Shown here: in pieces, positions 26,649 to 34,487 of the stretch
How positions within the stretch are numbered: the stretch's first letter is position 1
Layout of the letters: each line of letters begins with the position of its first letter
Origin: Bordetella parapertussis
GTDB lineage: Bacteria; Pseudomonadota; Gammaproteobacteria; Burkholderiales; Burkholderiaceae_C
Direction: 5' to 3'
Length of the DNA stretch: 64,000 bases
Assembly: GCA_945878355.1 (NCBI GenBank)
Contig: CAMCTC010000002.1
Coordinates: 58,865-122,864, forward strand
Made by a program: the position numbers and the translations under genes
The notes under the pieces: model-generated
Databases searched by the model: none
What the model was told of the DNA's origin: nothing
What the model saw: only the letters and a program-made list of their open reading frames with translations

Positions 26649-27635
26649 TCATGCAAAAGACCGCAGCACCCAATCTTCGACCCGGTGGCAGGCAACCTGC
26701 TGGCCGTCGAACTCGCGCAGCAGCGGCAACTCGGCCGCGCAGCGAGCGCTGGCCTGCGGGCAGCGCTTGTGGAAAGCACAGCCCGAAGGCGGGGCCAGCG
26801 CGCTGGGCGGCTCACCATGGATCGCGATGGCGGGATGCCGATCGACGGCACGGATCGCTGGGGTCGCGCTCATCAAGGCCTGGGTGTAGGGATGCAGCGG
26901 CCGGGCGAACAAGCGCCGCTTATCGCCGATCTCGACGATGCGGCCGAGGTACATCACCATCACGCGGTCGGCCATGTGCTCGACCACGCCGAGGTTGTGC
27001 GAGATGAAGACGCAAGCCATGCCGAACTCGGCCTGCAGGTCCATGAACAGGTTCAGGATCTGGGCCTGGATCGAGACGTCGAGCGCCGAGACCGGCTCGT
27101 CGGCGACCACGATGCGCGGCTGCAGGATCATCGCGCGGGCAATCGCGATGCGCTGGCGCTGGCCACCCGAGAACATGTGCGGGTAGCGCCGCCCGTGCTC
27201 GGGTCGCAGGCCGACCCGGGCCAGCCACTCGGCGCTGCGCTCGCGGCGCTCGGCCGAGCCCAGCGCGGTGTTGATACGCAAGGGCTCTTCCAAGGTCGCG
27301 GCGACGGTCTGGCGCGGATTCAGCGAGGCATAGGGGTTCTGGAACACCATCTGCACCTGGCGCCGCAGCGCAGCCCGCTGCGCGCTACCGGCCATCGCAA
27401 CGTCGACGCCGTCCAGCCACAGCGCGCCGGCGCTGGGCCGCTCGATCATCGTCAGCTGGCGCGCCAACGTGGACTTGCCACAGCCTGACTCGCCCACCAC
27501 CGCCAGCGTCTGCCCGGCTTGCAGCGAGAAAGACACCTCGCTGAGCGAGTGCACCGTTGCGTGACCGCGCAGAAATCCGCGGCTGACGCGGTAGTGGCGC
27601 GTCAGTGCATCGGCCCGCAGCAAGGGCTCAGCCAC
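26649..27635 (-). CDS. dppF: Dipeptide/oligopeptide ABC transporter ATP-binding protein (DppF type)
   Basis: A 328-residue ATPase with Walker A in [13 protein letters not shown], signature [14 protein letters not shown], Walker [14 protein letters not shown] and the C-terminal oligopeptide-transporter extension with cysteines (CAFHKRCPQ). It pairs with the DppD-type ATPase encoded just upstream, overlapping it by eight bases. It energises import by the DppBC channel. The operon lacks a binding protein, but a fitting one is encoded at 43.8-45.4 kb. nagA downstream suggests cell-wall peptides as cargo. Confidence 0.92.
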   Translation of the reverse strand: MAEPLLRADALTRHYRVSRGFLRGHATVHSLSEVSFSLQAGQTLAVVGESGCGKSTLARQLTMIERPSAGALWLDGVDVAMAGSAQRAALRRQVQMVFQNPYASLNPRQTVAATLEEPLRINTALGSAERRERSAEWLARVGLRPEHGRRYPHMFSGGQRQRIAIARAMILQPRIVVADEPVSALDVSIQAQILNLFMDLQAEFGMACVFISHNLGVVEHMADRVMVMYLGRIVEIGDKRRLFARPLHPYTQALMSATPAIRAVDRHPAIAIHGEPPSALAPPSGCAFHKRCPQASARCAAELPLLREFDGQQVACHRVEDWVLRSFA

Positions 27636-28629
27636 CGCCGGCCTCCGGGACTATCGCGGTCAGCGGAAAGGTCTGCGGAAAAAAGCAGCGTGCCGCCGTG
27701 CCGCCGCCAGCGTCGACCAGCGCCGGCCTTTCGGCCACGCAGCGCGGTTGTGCCAGCGCGCAACGCGGCGCGAGCAGGCAGCCGGCAGGCCGATCCAAGC
27801 GGCCCGGCACAACCCCGGCCAGCGCTGACAGCCTTGCGCGGCCACGACTGTGCTCGGGGATCGCCGCCAGCAAGGCCGCGGTGTAAGGGTGGGCCGGGTG
27901 GTCGAAGATGCGCGGCACTGCGGCCGTCTCGACCAGTTGGCCGGCATACATCACCGCAACGCGCTGGGCCATCTCGGCCACCACCGCGAGGTCGTGGGCG
28001 ATCAGGATCAGCGCCATGCCGCGGTCGCGCTGCAGCCGCAACAACAGCTTGATGATCTGCGACTGGATCGTGACGTCGAGCGCGGTGGTCGGCTCGTCAG
28101 CGATCAGCAGGCGCGGCTCGCAGGCCAGTGCCATCGCGATCATCACGCGCTGGTTCATGCCGCCCGAGAGCTGGTGCGGGTAGGCCTTGAGCCGCTGCCT
28201 GGGGTCGGCGATCTCGACCTGGTCTAGCAACTCGAGCGTGCGCCGCTCGAGCGCAGCGCCGCGCAATCCCAGGTGGGCGCGCAAAGGCTCTCGCAGCTGA
28301 TAACCGATGGTGTAAGCAGGGTTCAAGCTGGCCAGCGCGTCCTGGAACACCATCGCGATGTCCTGGCCGACGATGCGCCGGCGCGCCGCGGGCTTGAGCG
28401 CGAGCAGGTCGCGGCCGTCGAAGCGCATCGTCTCGGCGCTGACCCGCCCGGGGGGGTCGACCAGGCCGAGCAAGGCCAGCATCGCCACCGATTTGCCCGA
28501 GCCCGATTCACCGACGATGCCCAGCACCTCGCCGGCGTCGACCTGCAAGTCCAGGCCATCGACGGCCAGCAAGGCTTGCGGCCCGTCGCCGAAGCGCACC
28601 TGCAAACCGCGAAGATCGAGCAGGCTCAT
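27628..28629 (-). CDS. dppD: Dipeptide/oligopeptide ABC transporter ATP-binding protein (DppD type)
   Basis: A 333-residue ATPase with Walker [13 protein letters not shown], signature [16 protein letters not shown] and Walker [15 protein letters not shown], plus the cysteine-bearing C-terminal extension typical of DppD/OppD ([14 protein letters not shown]). Its ATG follows the dppC stop directly with no gap. Second ATPase of the heterodimeric motor. Confidence 0.92.
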   Translation of the reverse strand: MSLLDLRGLQVRFGDGPQALLAVDGLDLQVDAGEVLGIVGESGSGKSVAMLALLGLVDPPGRVSAETMRFDGRDLLALKPAARRRIVGQDIAMVFQDALASLNPAYTIGYQLREPLRAHLGLRGAALERRTLELLDQVEIADPRQRLKAYPHQLSGGMNQRVMIAMALACEPRLLIADEPTTALDVTIQSQIIKLLLRLQRDRGMALILIAHDLAVVAEMAQRVAVMYAGQLVETAAVPRIFDHPAHPYTAALLAAIPEHSRGRARLSALAGVVPGRLDRPAGCLLAPRCALAQPRCVAERPALVDAGGGTAARCFFPQTFPLTAIVPEAGGG

Positions 28630-29526
28630 TCAGCCGGCTTTCTTCAGCCGTGGGTCTAGCGCATCGCGCAAGCCGTCGCCGAGCAGGTTGATCGCCAGCA
28701 CGCTGACCAGGATCGTCAGCCCGGGCATCAACATGACCCAGGGCGCGACATGCAGCGAGTCGCGTGCCGAAGCCAGCATCGTGCCCCACTCGGGCGTGGG
28801 CGCCTGAACGCCCAGGCCCAGGAACCCCAGGCCAGCGACCTCCAGGATCGCCGATGAGAAACCCAGCGTCGCGTTGACGATCAGCGGAGGCATGCAGTTG
28901 GGCAGCACGGTCATGACCATCAAGCGCAGCGAACCGGCGCCGGCGACCCGGCTGGCGGTGACATAGTCCTTGCCGATTTCGGCCAGCGCCGCGGCACGTG
29001 CCAGTCTGGTGTAGCTGGGCAACGTGCCGATGGCGATGGCCAGCATCGTGTTGAGCAATCCGGGACCGAGGATCGCGATCACGCAGATCGCCAGCAAGAT
29101 GCCTGGCAGCGCGAGCATGACATCCATCGCCCGCATGATCAGCGCGCCCAGAGCGTTGCGGTGCAGCGCCGCCAACAGGCCGAGCGCGATGCCCGGCAGC
29201 ATCGCCATCGCCACCGACATCGACGCGATGAACAGCGAAATCCGCGCGCCGTGGATCAGGCGCGACAGGATGTCGCGGCCGAGTTCGTCGGTGCCGAGCA
29301 GGTAGCGCGCGTCGCCGCCAGCGCTCCAGATCGGCGGCCTGAGCAGGTCGGCGCGAAACTGCAGCACCGGGTCGTGCGGCGCAATCCAGGGCGCGAACAA
29401 TCCGCAGCAGACCACCAACGCCAGCACCCCCAAGCCAGCCAGCGCGCCACGGCTGGCAGCCAGGCTTTGCCACAGCTCGCACGCCGGCGATGGCGGCTCG
29501 GCGTCAGCGCAGGCCAGCTCGGTCAT
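28630..29526 (-). CDS. dppC: Dipeptide/oligopeptide ABC transporter permease (DppC type)
   Basis: A 298-residue permease with six predicted membrane spans. The LLGTDELGRDILSRL segment and the ATPase-contact EAA-like region (EIGKDYVTASRVAGAGS) are typical of DppC. I chose the ATG at 29526, which overlaps the dppB stop by four bases and gives MTELACADAEPPS; in-frame sequence further upstream lies inside dppB. Forms the channel with DppB. Confidence 0.92.
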   Translation of the reverse strand: MTELACADAEPPSPACELWQSLAASRGALAGLGVLALVVCCGLFAPWIAPHDPVLQFRADLLRPPIWSAGGDARYLLGTDELGRDILSRLIHGARISLFIASMSVAMAMLPGIALGLLAALHRNALGALIMRAMDVMLALPGILLAICVIAILGPGLLNTMLAIAIGTLPSYTRLARAAALAEIGKDYVTASRVAGAGSLRLMVMTVLPNCMPPLIVNATLGFSSAILEVAGLGFLGLGVQAPTPEWGTMLASARDSLHVAPWVMLMPGLTILVSVLAINLLGDGLRDALDPRLKKAG

Positions 29527-30533
29527 CGCGCGTCCCGCACCCGCGGGTTGACCAAGCCGTACAGCAGGTCGACGAAGAGGTTGACGACTATGAAGATCGC
29601 CGCGGCGATCAGGATGCCGGCCTGCACGACGGGGTAGTCGCGCCGCGCGATCGCCTCGACGATCCACTTGCCGATGCCAGGCCACGCAAAGATCGTCTCG
29701 GTCAGCACGGCGCCGCCCAACAGCGAGCCGGTCTGCAGACCGACCACGGTGATCACCGGCATCAGCGCGTTGCGCAGCGCGTGCACCAGCATCACCCGCA
29801 GTGGCGACAAGCCCTTGGCACGGGCGGTTCGCACATAGTCCTCGCGCAGCACCTCGAGCATCGCCGATCGCGTCATCCGCGCGACCACCGCCAGCGGCAC
29901 CGTGCCCAGCACGATGGTGGGCAGCAGCAGGTGACGCAGCGCCGACCCCAAAGCCCCAGGCTCGCCGCCGAGCCAGGCATCGAGCAGCATCGAGCCGCTG
30001 CGCTGCACGACCTCGTATTCGACCGCGATCCGGCCCGACACCGGCGTGAGCCCCAGATCGACCGAGAACACCATGATCAGCAACAGCCCCCACCAGAAAA
30101 TCGGCATCGAGTAGCCGATCAGCGCACTGCCCATCAGACCGTGGTCGACGCCCGAGCCGCGCTTGAGCGCCGCGGCCATGCCTGCGGGCACGCCCAGCAG
30201 CACCGCGAACGCCATCGCAAACAGCGTCAGCTCGACGGTGGCCGGGAACAGCACGCGCAACTCGTCGATCACCGGCTCGCGCGTGACCAGCGACAGGCCC
30301 AGGTCGGCATGCGCGAGCTGCACCAGATAAGCGCCGTACTGCAGGTGCAGTGGCTGGTCCAGCCCGAGGCGGTGCATCGCTGCCGCATGCGAGGCGGCGT
30401 CTAGCGAACGCTCGCCCATCATCACTTCGACCGGGTCACCCGGCACCAGGCGAATCAGGCCGAACGCGACCAGCGTGACCCCAAGCAAAGTGGGCAACAA
30501 GGTGGCGAGCTTGCGCAGCAGGTAGGCGATCAT
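29523..30533 (-). CDS. dppB: Dipeptide/oligopeptide ABC transporter permease (DppB type)
   Basis: A 336-residue permease. The N-terminus (MIAYLLRKLATLLPTLLG) and RLVPGDPVEVMMGE are signatures of DppB; the EAA loop is in LREDYVRTARAKGLSP, and the end FVDLLYGLVNPRVR is typical. First gene of the dppBCDF-nagA operon, divergent from the AmiD-like gene with a 101-base gap. No dppA lies in front, which is unusual for this family. Confidence 0.93.
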   Translation of the reverse strand: MIAYLLRKLATLLPTLLGVTLVAFGLIRLVPGDPVEVMMGERSLDAASHAAAMHRLGLDQPLHLQYGAYLVQLAHADLGLSLVTREPVIDELRVLFPATVELTLFAMAFAVLLGVPAGMAAALKRGSGVDHGLMGSALIGYSMPIFWWGLLLIMVFSVDLGLTPVSGRIAVEYEVVQRSGSMLLDAWLGGEPGALGSALRHLLLPTIVLGTVPLAVVARMTRSAMLEVLREDYVRTARAKGLSPLRVMLVHALRNALMPVITVVGLQTGSLLGGAVLTETIFAWPGIGKWIVEAIARRDYPVVQAGILIAAAIFIVVNLFVDLLYGLVNPRVRDAR

Positions 30534-30577
30534 GGTGGCTGGAACATTCAGCCCCAGAGTGTGCCCGGAGTTCGAGC

Positions 30578-30606
30578 CTGAACCGGGCGGGTGTGGCTTC
30601 TATGAT
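30578..30606 (+). promoter_or_regulatory. Possible promoter of the amidase-symporter operon
   Basis: CTGAAC (30578-30583) and TATGAT (30601-30606) are separated by 17 bases in the divergent spacer. Transcription would begin near 30613, upstream of the ATG at 30635 but past the earlier in-frame ATG at 30602. This supports 30635 as the start of the amidase. Confidence 0.4.
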
Positions 30607-30634
30607 CGCGGCTGCATCCCATGGCCTCCCGCTG

Positions 30635-31507
30635 ATGACCCCAATTGCCTGTCGCTGCTTGCTCTTGCGCGCCACCTGGGCGCTGGCCATGCTGGCCATG
30701 CTGGCGCTGCCAGGCTGCGCCAGCCGAGCGCCGGGTCTGCACATCAACACCGATTTCAAGGCCGTCAGCCAGGACAGCCGGGTGCTGTTCATCGTGCTGC
30801 ACTACACCGTCGGCAGATTCCCGAGCGCGCTCAAGACGCTGACCCAGGGGCCGGTCAGCAGCCACTACCTGGTAGACCAAGATCCGCCGACGGTCTACCG
30901 CCTGGTCGATGAGAGCCAGCGTGCCTGGCATGCCGGGCCGAGCGCTTGGCAAGGTCTGACGGGCTTGAACGCGAGCTCGATCGGCATCGAGATCGTCAAC
31001 GCCGGTTTTCTCGATTCAGCCCAAGGCCCGTACCAAGCCTATCCCGACGCGCAGATCGACAGCGTGGTCGCGTTGGTGCGCGACATCGCGCAGCGACATC
31101 GGGTACGGCCGCACCGCATCGTCGGCCACAGCGACATCGCGCCGCAGGTCAAGCAGGACCCGGGGCCGATGTTCCCTTGGCGCCGACTGCACGAAGCCGG
31201 CCTCGTGCCCTGGCCCGACCTGGCTGCGGTCGCGACCCGCCAAGCGGCATTCGAGCTGCAGTTGCCCGAGGCCGGCTGGTTCCAGGACAAGCTGTTGGCG
31301 CACGGTTTCGCGCTGGCGCGCAGCGGCGAGTTCGACACCGCCACCCGCCGCGTGCTCAGCGCCTTCCAGATGAAGTACCGGCCCAGCCGCTACGACGGGC
31401 TGGCCGATGCGCAGACGGCAGCGCTGCTGCAGGTGATCAGCTCACCCGGCGGCTTGCTGATGTTCGACCCGGCCACCGGCGAACGCCGACCCTACGCGCA
31501 GCCATGA
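30635..31507 (+). CDS. N-acetylmuramoyl-L-alanine amidase lipoprotein (AmiD-like), copy 1
   Basis: A 290-residue lipoprotein: signal peptide ending in lipobox LALPGCASRAP. The amidase_2 zinc site is seen as the first histidine in FIVLHYTVG, catalytic-region glutamate in SIGIEIVNAG, second histidine in IVGHSDIAP and the aspartate in KQDPGPMFPW. A C-terminal peptidoglycan-binding domain covers about residues 220-275 (DTATRRVLSAFQMKYRPSRY). AmiD enzymes cut the bond between MurNAc or anhydroMurNAc and L-Ala. The stop overlaps the symporter start (ATGA). A close paralogue is encoded at 40.3 kb. The start was chosen as the ATG that begins the lipoprotein signal. Confidence 0.93.
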   Translation: MTPIACRCLLLRATWALAMLAMLALPGCASRAPGLHINTDFKAVSQDSRVLFIVLHYTVGRFPSALKTLTQGPVSSHYLVDQDPPTVYRLVDESQRAWHAGPSAWQGLTGLNASSIGIEIVNAGFLDSAQGPYQAYPDAQIDSVVALVRDIAQRHRVRPHRIVGHSDIAPQVKQDPGPMFPWRRLHEAGLVPWPDLAAVATRQAAFELQLPEAGWFQDKLLAHGFALARSGEFDTATRRVLSAFQMKYRPSRYDGLADAQTAALLQVISSPGGLLMFDPATGERRPYAQP

Positions 31508-33054
31508 GCGATCGGGCGATGTCACCCGCGCTGTTGTTCGGCTTTGTCGCGGCCTATTTCGGTGCGCTGCTCGTCGTGGCTTGGTGGACCTCGCGCCGGG
31601 CGGTGGAGGCTGACTTCTTCGTCGGCGGGCGTTCCAGCCACTGGGCGCTGGTGGCTTTCGGCATGGTCGGCACCTCGCTCAGCGGCGTGACCTTCATCAG
31701 CGTGCCGGGCGCCGTCGGCGCCAGCGGTTTCGGCTACCTGCAGATCGTCATCGGTCACCTGCTGGGCTATGCGGTGATCGCTGGCGTGCTGCTGCCGCTG
31801 TACTACCGACTGCAGCTGAGCTCGATTTACCAAAGCCTGGCCACACGCTTCGGGCCCCGCTCACAGCGCACCGGTGCGGGCTTTTTCATCGCCTCGCGAA
31901 CGCTGGGCGCGACCGCGCGGCTGTACCTGGTGGTGCGCATCCTGCACGACATGGTGCTCGCGCCGATGGGCCTGCCGTTCTGGCTGACAGCGGCGGTGAT
32001 CCTGCTGATGATCCTGCTCTACACCGTCGAGGGCGGCGTCAAGACCATCGTCTGGACCGACACGCTGCAGACCGCCGGCATGCTCGCGGGCCTGCTGCTG
32101 TGCGTCGCGATGCTGCTCCACGCACTCGACCTGACACCAGCCGCGGCCATCGCGCGGCTGGCCGAGACAGGGCTGTCGCGGGTCTGGGGCCAGGACCCCA
32201 TGGCTTCAGGTTTCTGGGCCAAGCAACTGCTGGCGGGCGCTTTCATCGCGATCGCGATGACCGGGCTGGACCAGGAGATGATGCAGAAGAACATCTCGGT
32301 GAGAACGCTGCGTGGCGCGCAGCAGAACATGCTCGCGCTGGCACTGATCATGCAGGTCGTCGTGCTGCTGTTCCTGCTGCTCGGCGGCTTGTTGCAGCTG
32401 TTCGCGCTGCAGCACGGACTGGCCGCGCGTGGCGATGCCTTGTTTCCGGCGGTGGTCACAGGCTACCTGCCGGCGGCGGTGCAACTGGTCTTCGTGCTGG
32501 CGCTGATCTCGGCGCTGTTTCCCAGCGCCGACGGCGCGCTGACGGCGCTGACGGCGTCGACCTGCATCGACCTGCTCGACCTGCAGCAGCGCGGCGACGC
32601 CAGGTCACGCAAGCGCATCCGCCGCGCGGTGCACCTGGGATTTGCCGCGTTGTTCATGGCGCTGGTGCTGGTGTTTCGCTGGATCGACGACCGCAGCATG
32701 ATCGGGTTGATCCTCAAGATCGCCGGCTACACCTACGGTCCGCTGCTCGGCCTGTTCGCTTTTGGCCTGATGACGCGACGGGCTGCGTCCGACGCCGCGG
32801 TGCCCTGGATCGCGCTGGCCGCACCGTTGCTGTGCGGGCTGGTCGACTTCAACCAGCGCGCGCTGTTCGGCCGCTACGAGATCGGGCTGGAACTGCTGCT
32901 GCTCAACGGCGCGATCACTTTCGCGCTGCTCTGGCTGGCTTCGCGCCCGGGCGATCAGGGCTTTGCGCCGAACCCTGGGTCTATGCGCACCAGCGCGGTG
33001 GCCAGGAACGAGGGCAGCGTCGCGACGCAGACCCAGACGAAGAAACCTAGGTAG
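31504..33054 (+). CDS. Sodium:solute symporter (SSS family)
   Basis: A 516-residue transporter with about 13 hydrophobic spans. The early sequence (DFFVGGRSSHWALVAFGMVGTSLSGVTFISVPG) is the conserved SSS region, followed by GYTYGPLLGLFAFGL late in the protein. It is coupled to the upstream amidase by a four-base overlap, so its substrate is probably an amidase product or another cell-wall sugar, but no such SSS activity is known to me. The last roughly 33 residues (PNPGSMRTSAVARNEGSV and on) are hydrophilic, look unlike the family and lie over the 3' end of the opposite-strand permease gene. Confidence 0.88.
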   Translation: MSDRAMSPALLFGFVAAYFGALLVVAWWTSRRAVEADFFVGGRSSHWALVAFGMVGTSLSGVTFISVPGAVGASGFGYLQIVIGHLLGYAVIAGVLLPLYYRLQLSSIYQSLATRFGPRSQRTGAGFFIASRTLGATARLYLVVRILHDMVLAPMGLPFWLTAAVILLMILLYTVEGGVKTIVWTDTLQTAGMLAGLLLCVAMLLHALDLTPAAAIARLAETGLSRVWGQDPMASGFWAKQLLAGAFIAIAMTGLDQEMMQKNISVRTLRGAQQNMLALALIMQVVVLLFLLLGGLLQLFALQHGLAARGDALFPAVVTGYLPAAVQLVFVLALISALFPSADGALTALTASTCIDLLDLQQRGDARSRKRIRRAVHLGFAALFMALVLVFRWIDDRSMIGLILKIAGYTYGPLLGLFAFGLMTRRAASDAAVPWIALAAPLLCGLVDFNQRALFGRYEIGLELLLLNGAITFALLWLASRPGDQGFAPNPGSMRTSAVARNEGSVATQTQTKKPR

Positions 33055-34235
33055 CCCAGCTGCGATTGGATCCAGCCCGCGGCCATGCCAGGCAACATCA
33101 TGCCCAGCGCCATGAAGCCGGTGCAGATCGCGTAATGCGCGGTCTTGTGCTCGCCTTCGGCAACCATCAGCATGTAGACCATGTAAGCGGTGAAACCGAA
33201 GCCATAGCCGAACTGCTCGAACGCCAGCGCCGCGCTGACCAGCCCCAGGTCGGCAGGCTGCCACAGCGCCAACGCGACGAACACCGCGTTGGGCAAGTGC
33301 ATGCACAGCACCAGCGGCCACAGCAAGCGCTTGAGCCCGGCGCGCGAGATCAACCAGCCGCCGAGCAGTCCACCCAAGGTCAGCGCGATGACGCCGACCG
33401 TGCCGTAGGCCAGACCCAGATCCTGGGTCCGGAGTGCCAGACCGCCGGCCTCGCGTGGGTCGAGCAGAAAGGGCGAGATCAGCTTGAGCCCCTGCGCCTC
33501 GGCAAAGCGGTACAGCAGCAGGAATGCCAGGATTCGCGCGATACCGGGTTTGCGAAAAAAAGCCGCGAAGACCGCCAGCGCGTCGGACCAAAGCCCAGGC
33601 CCGGACTGCGGGCCGCGCGCTGCGCCAAGGTCGGCCGCCGGGCGCGGCAGCGCCCAAGCGTGGTAGGCCGCCAGCGCGACGAAACCCGCGCCCAGCGCAC
33701 CGAAAACGATCGCCCAGGCCAGCGCAGGTTGGCCGCTGCGCTGGGTCAGCCAGCCCGCGAGATAGACCAGACCGCCCTGGCCCGCGATCATCGCCAGCCG
33801 GTAGCAGGTGCTGCGCACACCGACGAAAGCAGCCTGCGAGCGCTGCGGCAGCGCCAGCATGTAGAAGCCATCGGCGGCGATATCGTGGGTGGCCGACGCG
33901 AAAGCCAGCAACCACAGCAGCGCCAGCGACATCTGCAGCAGGCCAGGGCCAGGCAGCGTCAGCGCGACGCCAGCCAGCGCGGCGCCGATCACGAACTGCA
34001 GCGCGACGATCCAGCGCCGTTTGGCGCCCAGCAACTCGACCAGCGGGCTCCACAGCGGCTTGATCACCCAGGGCAGGTAGAGCCAGCTGGTGTAGAGCGC
34101 GATCTCGGTGTTGCCGAGGCCCAGGTTCTTGTACATCACGACCGACAGCGTCATCACGACGACGTAAGGGATGCCTTGGCCAAAGTACAGCGTGGGAATC
34201 CAGCGCCAGGGGCTGGTCGTTTCGACAGGGCTCAC
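32955..34235 (-). CDS. ampG: AmpG-like muropeptide permease (MFS)
   Basis: A 426-residue major-facilitator protein with 12 or more spans, of the AmpG/SLC33-like branch: LYFGQGIPYVVVMTLSVVMY at the start, LYLPWVIKPLWSPLVE, and ASATHDIAADGFYMLAL with FVGVRSTCYRLAM. AmpG imports GlcNAc-anhydroMurNAc muropeptides. I chose GTG 34235 because it has GGAG at proper spacing and removes an arginine-rich unlikely leader. Divergent from the TonB receptor, which suggests shared control, and tail-to-tail overlapping the symporter gene by 100 bases. The exact substrate (muropeptide, disaccharide or monosaccharide) is unresolved. Confidence 0.82.
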   Translation of the reverse strand: MSPVETTSPWRWIPTLYFGQGIPYVVVMTLSVVMYKNLGLGNTEIALYTSWLYLPWVIKPLWSPLVELLGAKRRWIVALQFVIGAALAGVALTLPGPGLLQMSLALLWLLAFASATHDIAADGFYMLALPQRSQAAFVGVRSTCYRLAMIAGQGGLVYLAGWLTQRSGQPALAWAIVFGALGAGFVALAAYHAWALPRPAADLGAARGPQSGPGLWSDALAVFAAFFRKPGIARILAFLLLYRFAEAQGLKLISPFLLDPREAGGLALRTQDLGLAYGTVGVIALTLGGLLGGWLISRAGLKRLLWPLVLCMHLPNAVFVALALWQPADLGLVSAALAFEQFGYGFGFTAYMVYMLMVAEGEHKTAHYAICTGFMALGMMLPGMAAGWIQSQLGYLGFFVWVCVATLPSFLATALVRIDPGFGAKP

Positions 34236-34340
34236 GCGATGGGCTCCGGGCTGGCGGGCGGGCTGCCCAGCCTGGCGATCATAGGCAGCGCGCAGGTCGG
34301 CGCGGCGTTGGCAAGGCCCTGGCCCCACGGCTTCGGGTTA

Positions 34341-34369
34341 TTGACAGCCAACAACGAGTAAACCGTTGG
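34341..34369. promoter_or_regulatory. TTGACA box and inverted repeat in the permease-receptor intergenic region
   Basis: TTGACA (34341-34346) is a perfect -35 hexamer pointing towards the TonB receptor gene. Directly after it, CCAAC (34348-34352) pairs with GTTGG (34365-34369), with an inner alternative AACG/CGTT, making an operator-like inverted repeat in the most AT-rich part of the 252-base divergent spacer. The -10 hexamer at the expected distance is poor. No local regulator gene is present to assign it to. Confidence 0.35.
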
Positions 34370-34487
34370 TATTCACCGATGGGCGTAACTTGCGCGAGCG
34401 GCGACAATATCGCCCTAGTGTGTCAGGGGTATTTCCAGGATGTGCCTGGAGCAAGCGCCCCGACCCGGTCGAAGTCCAGGAGTCAAG

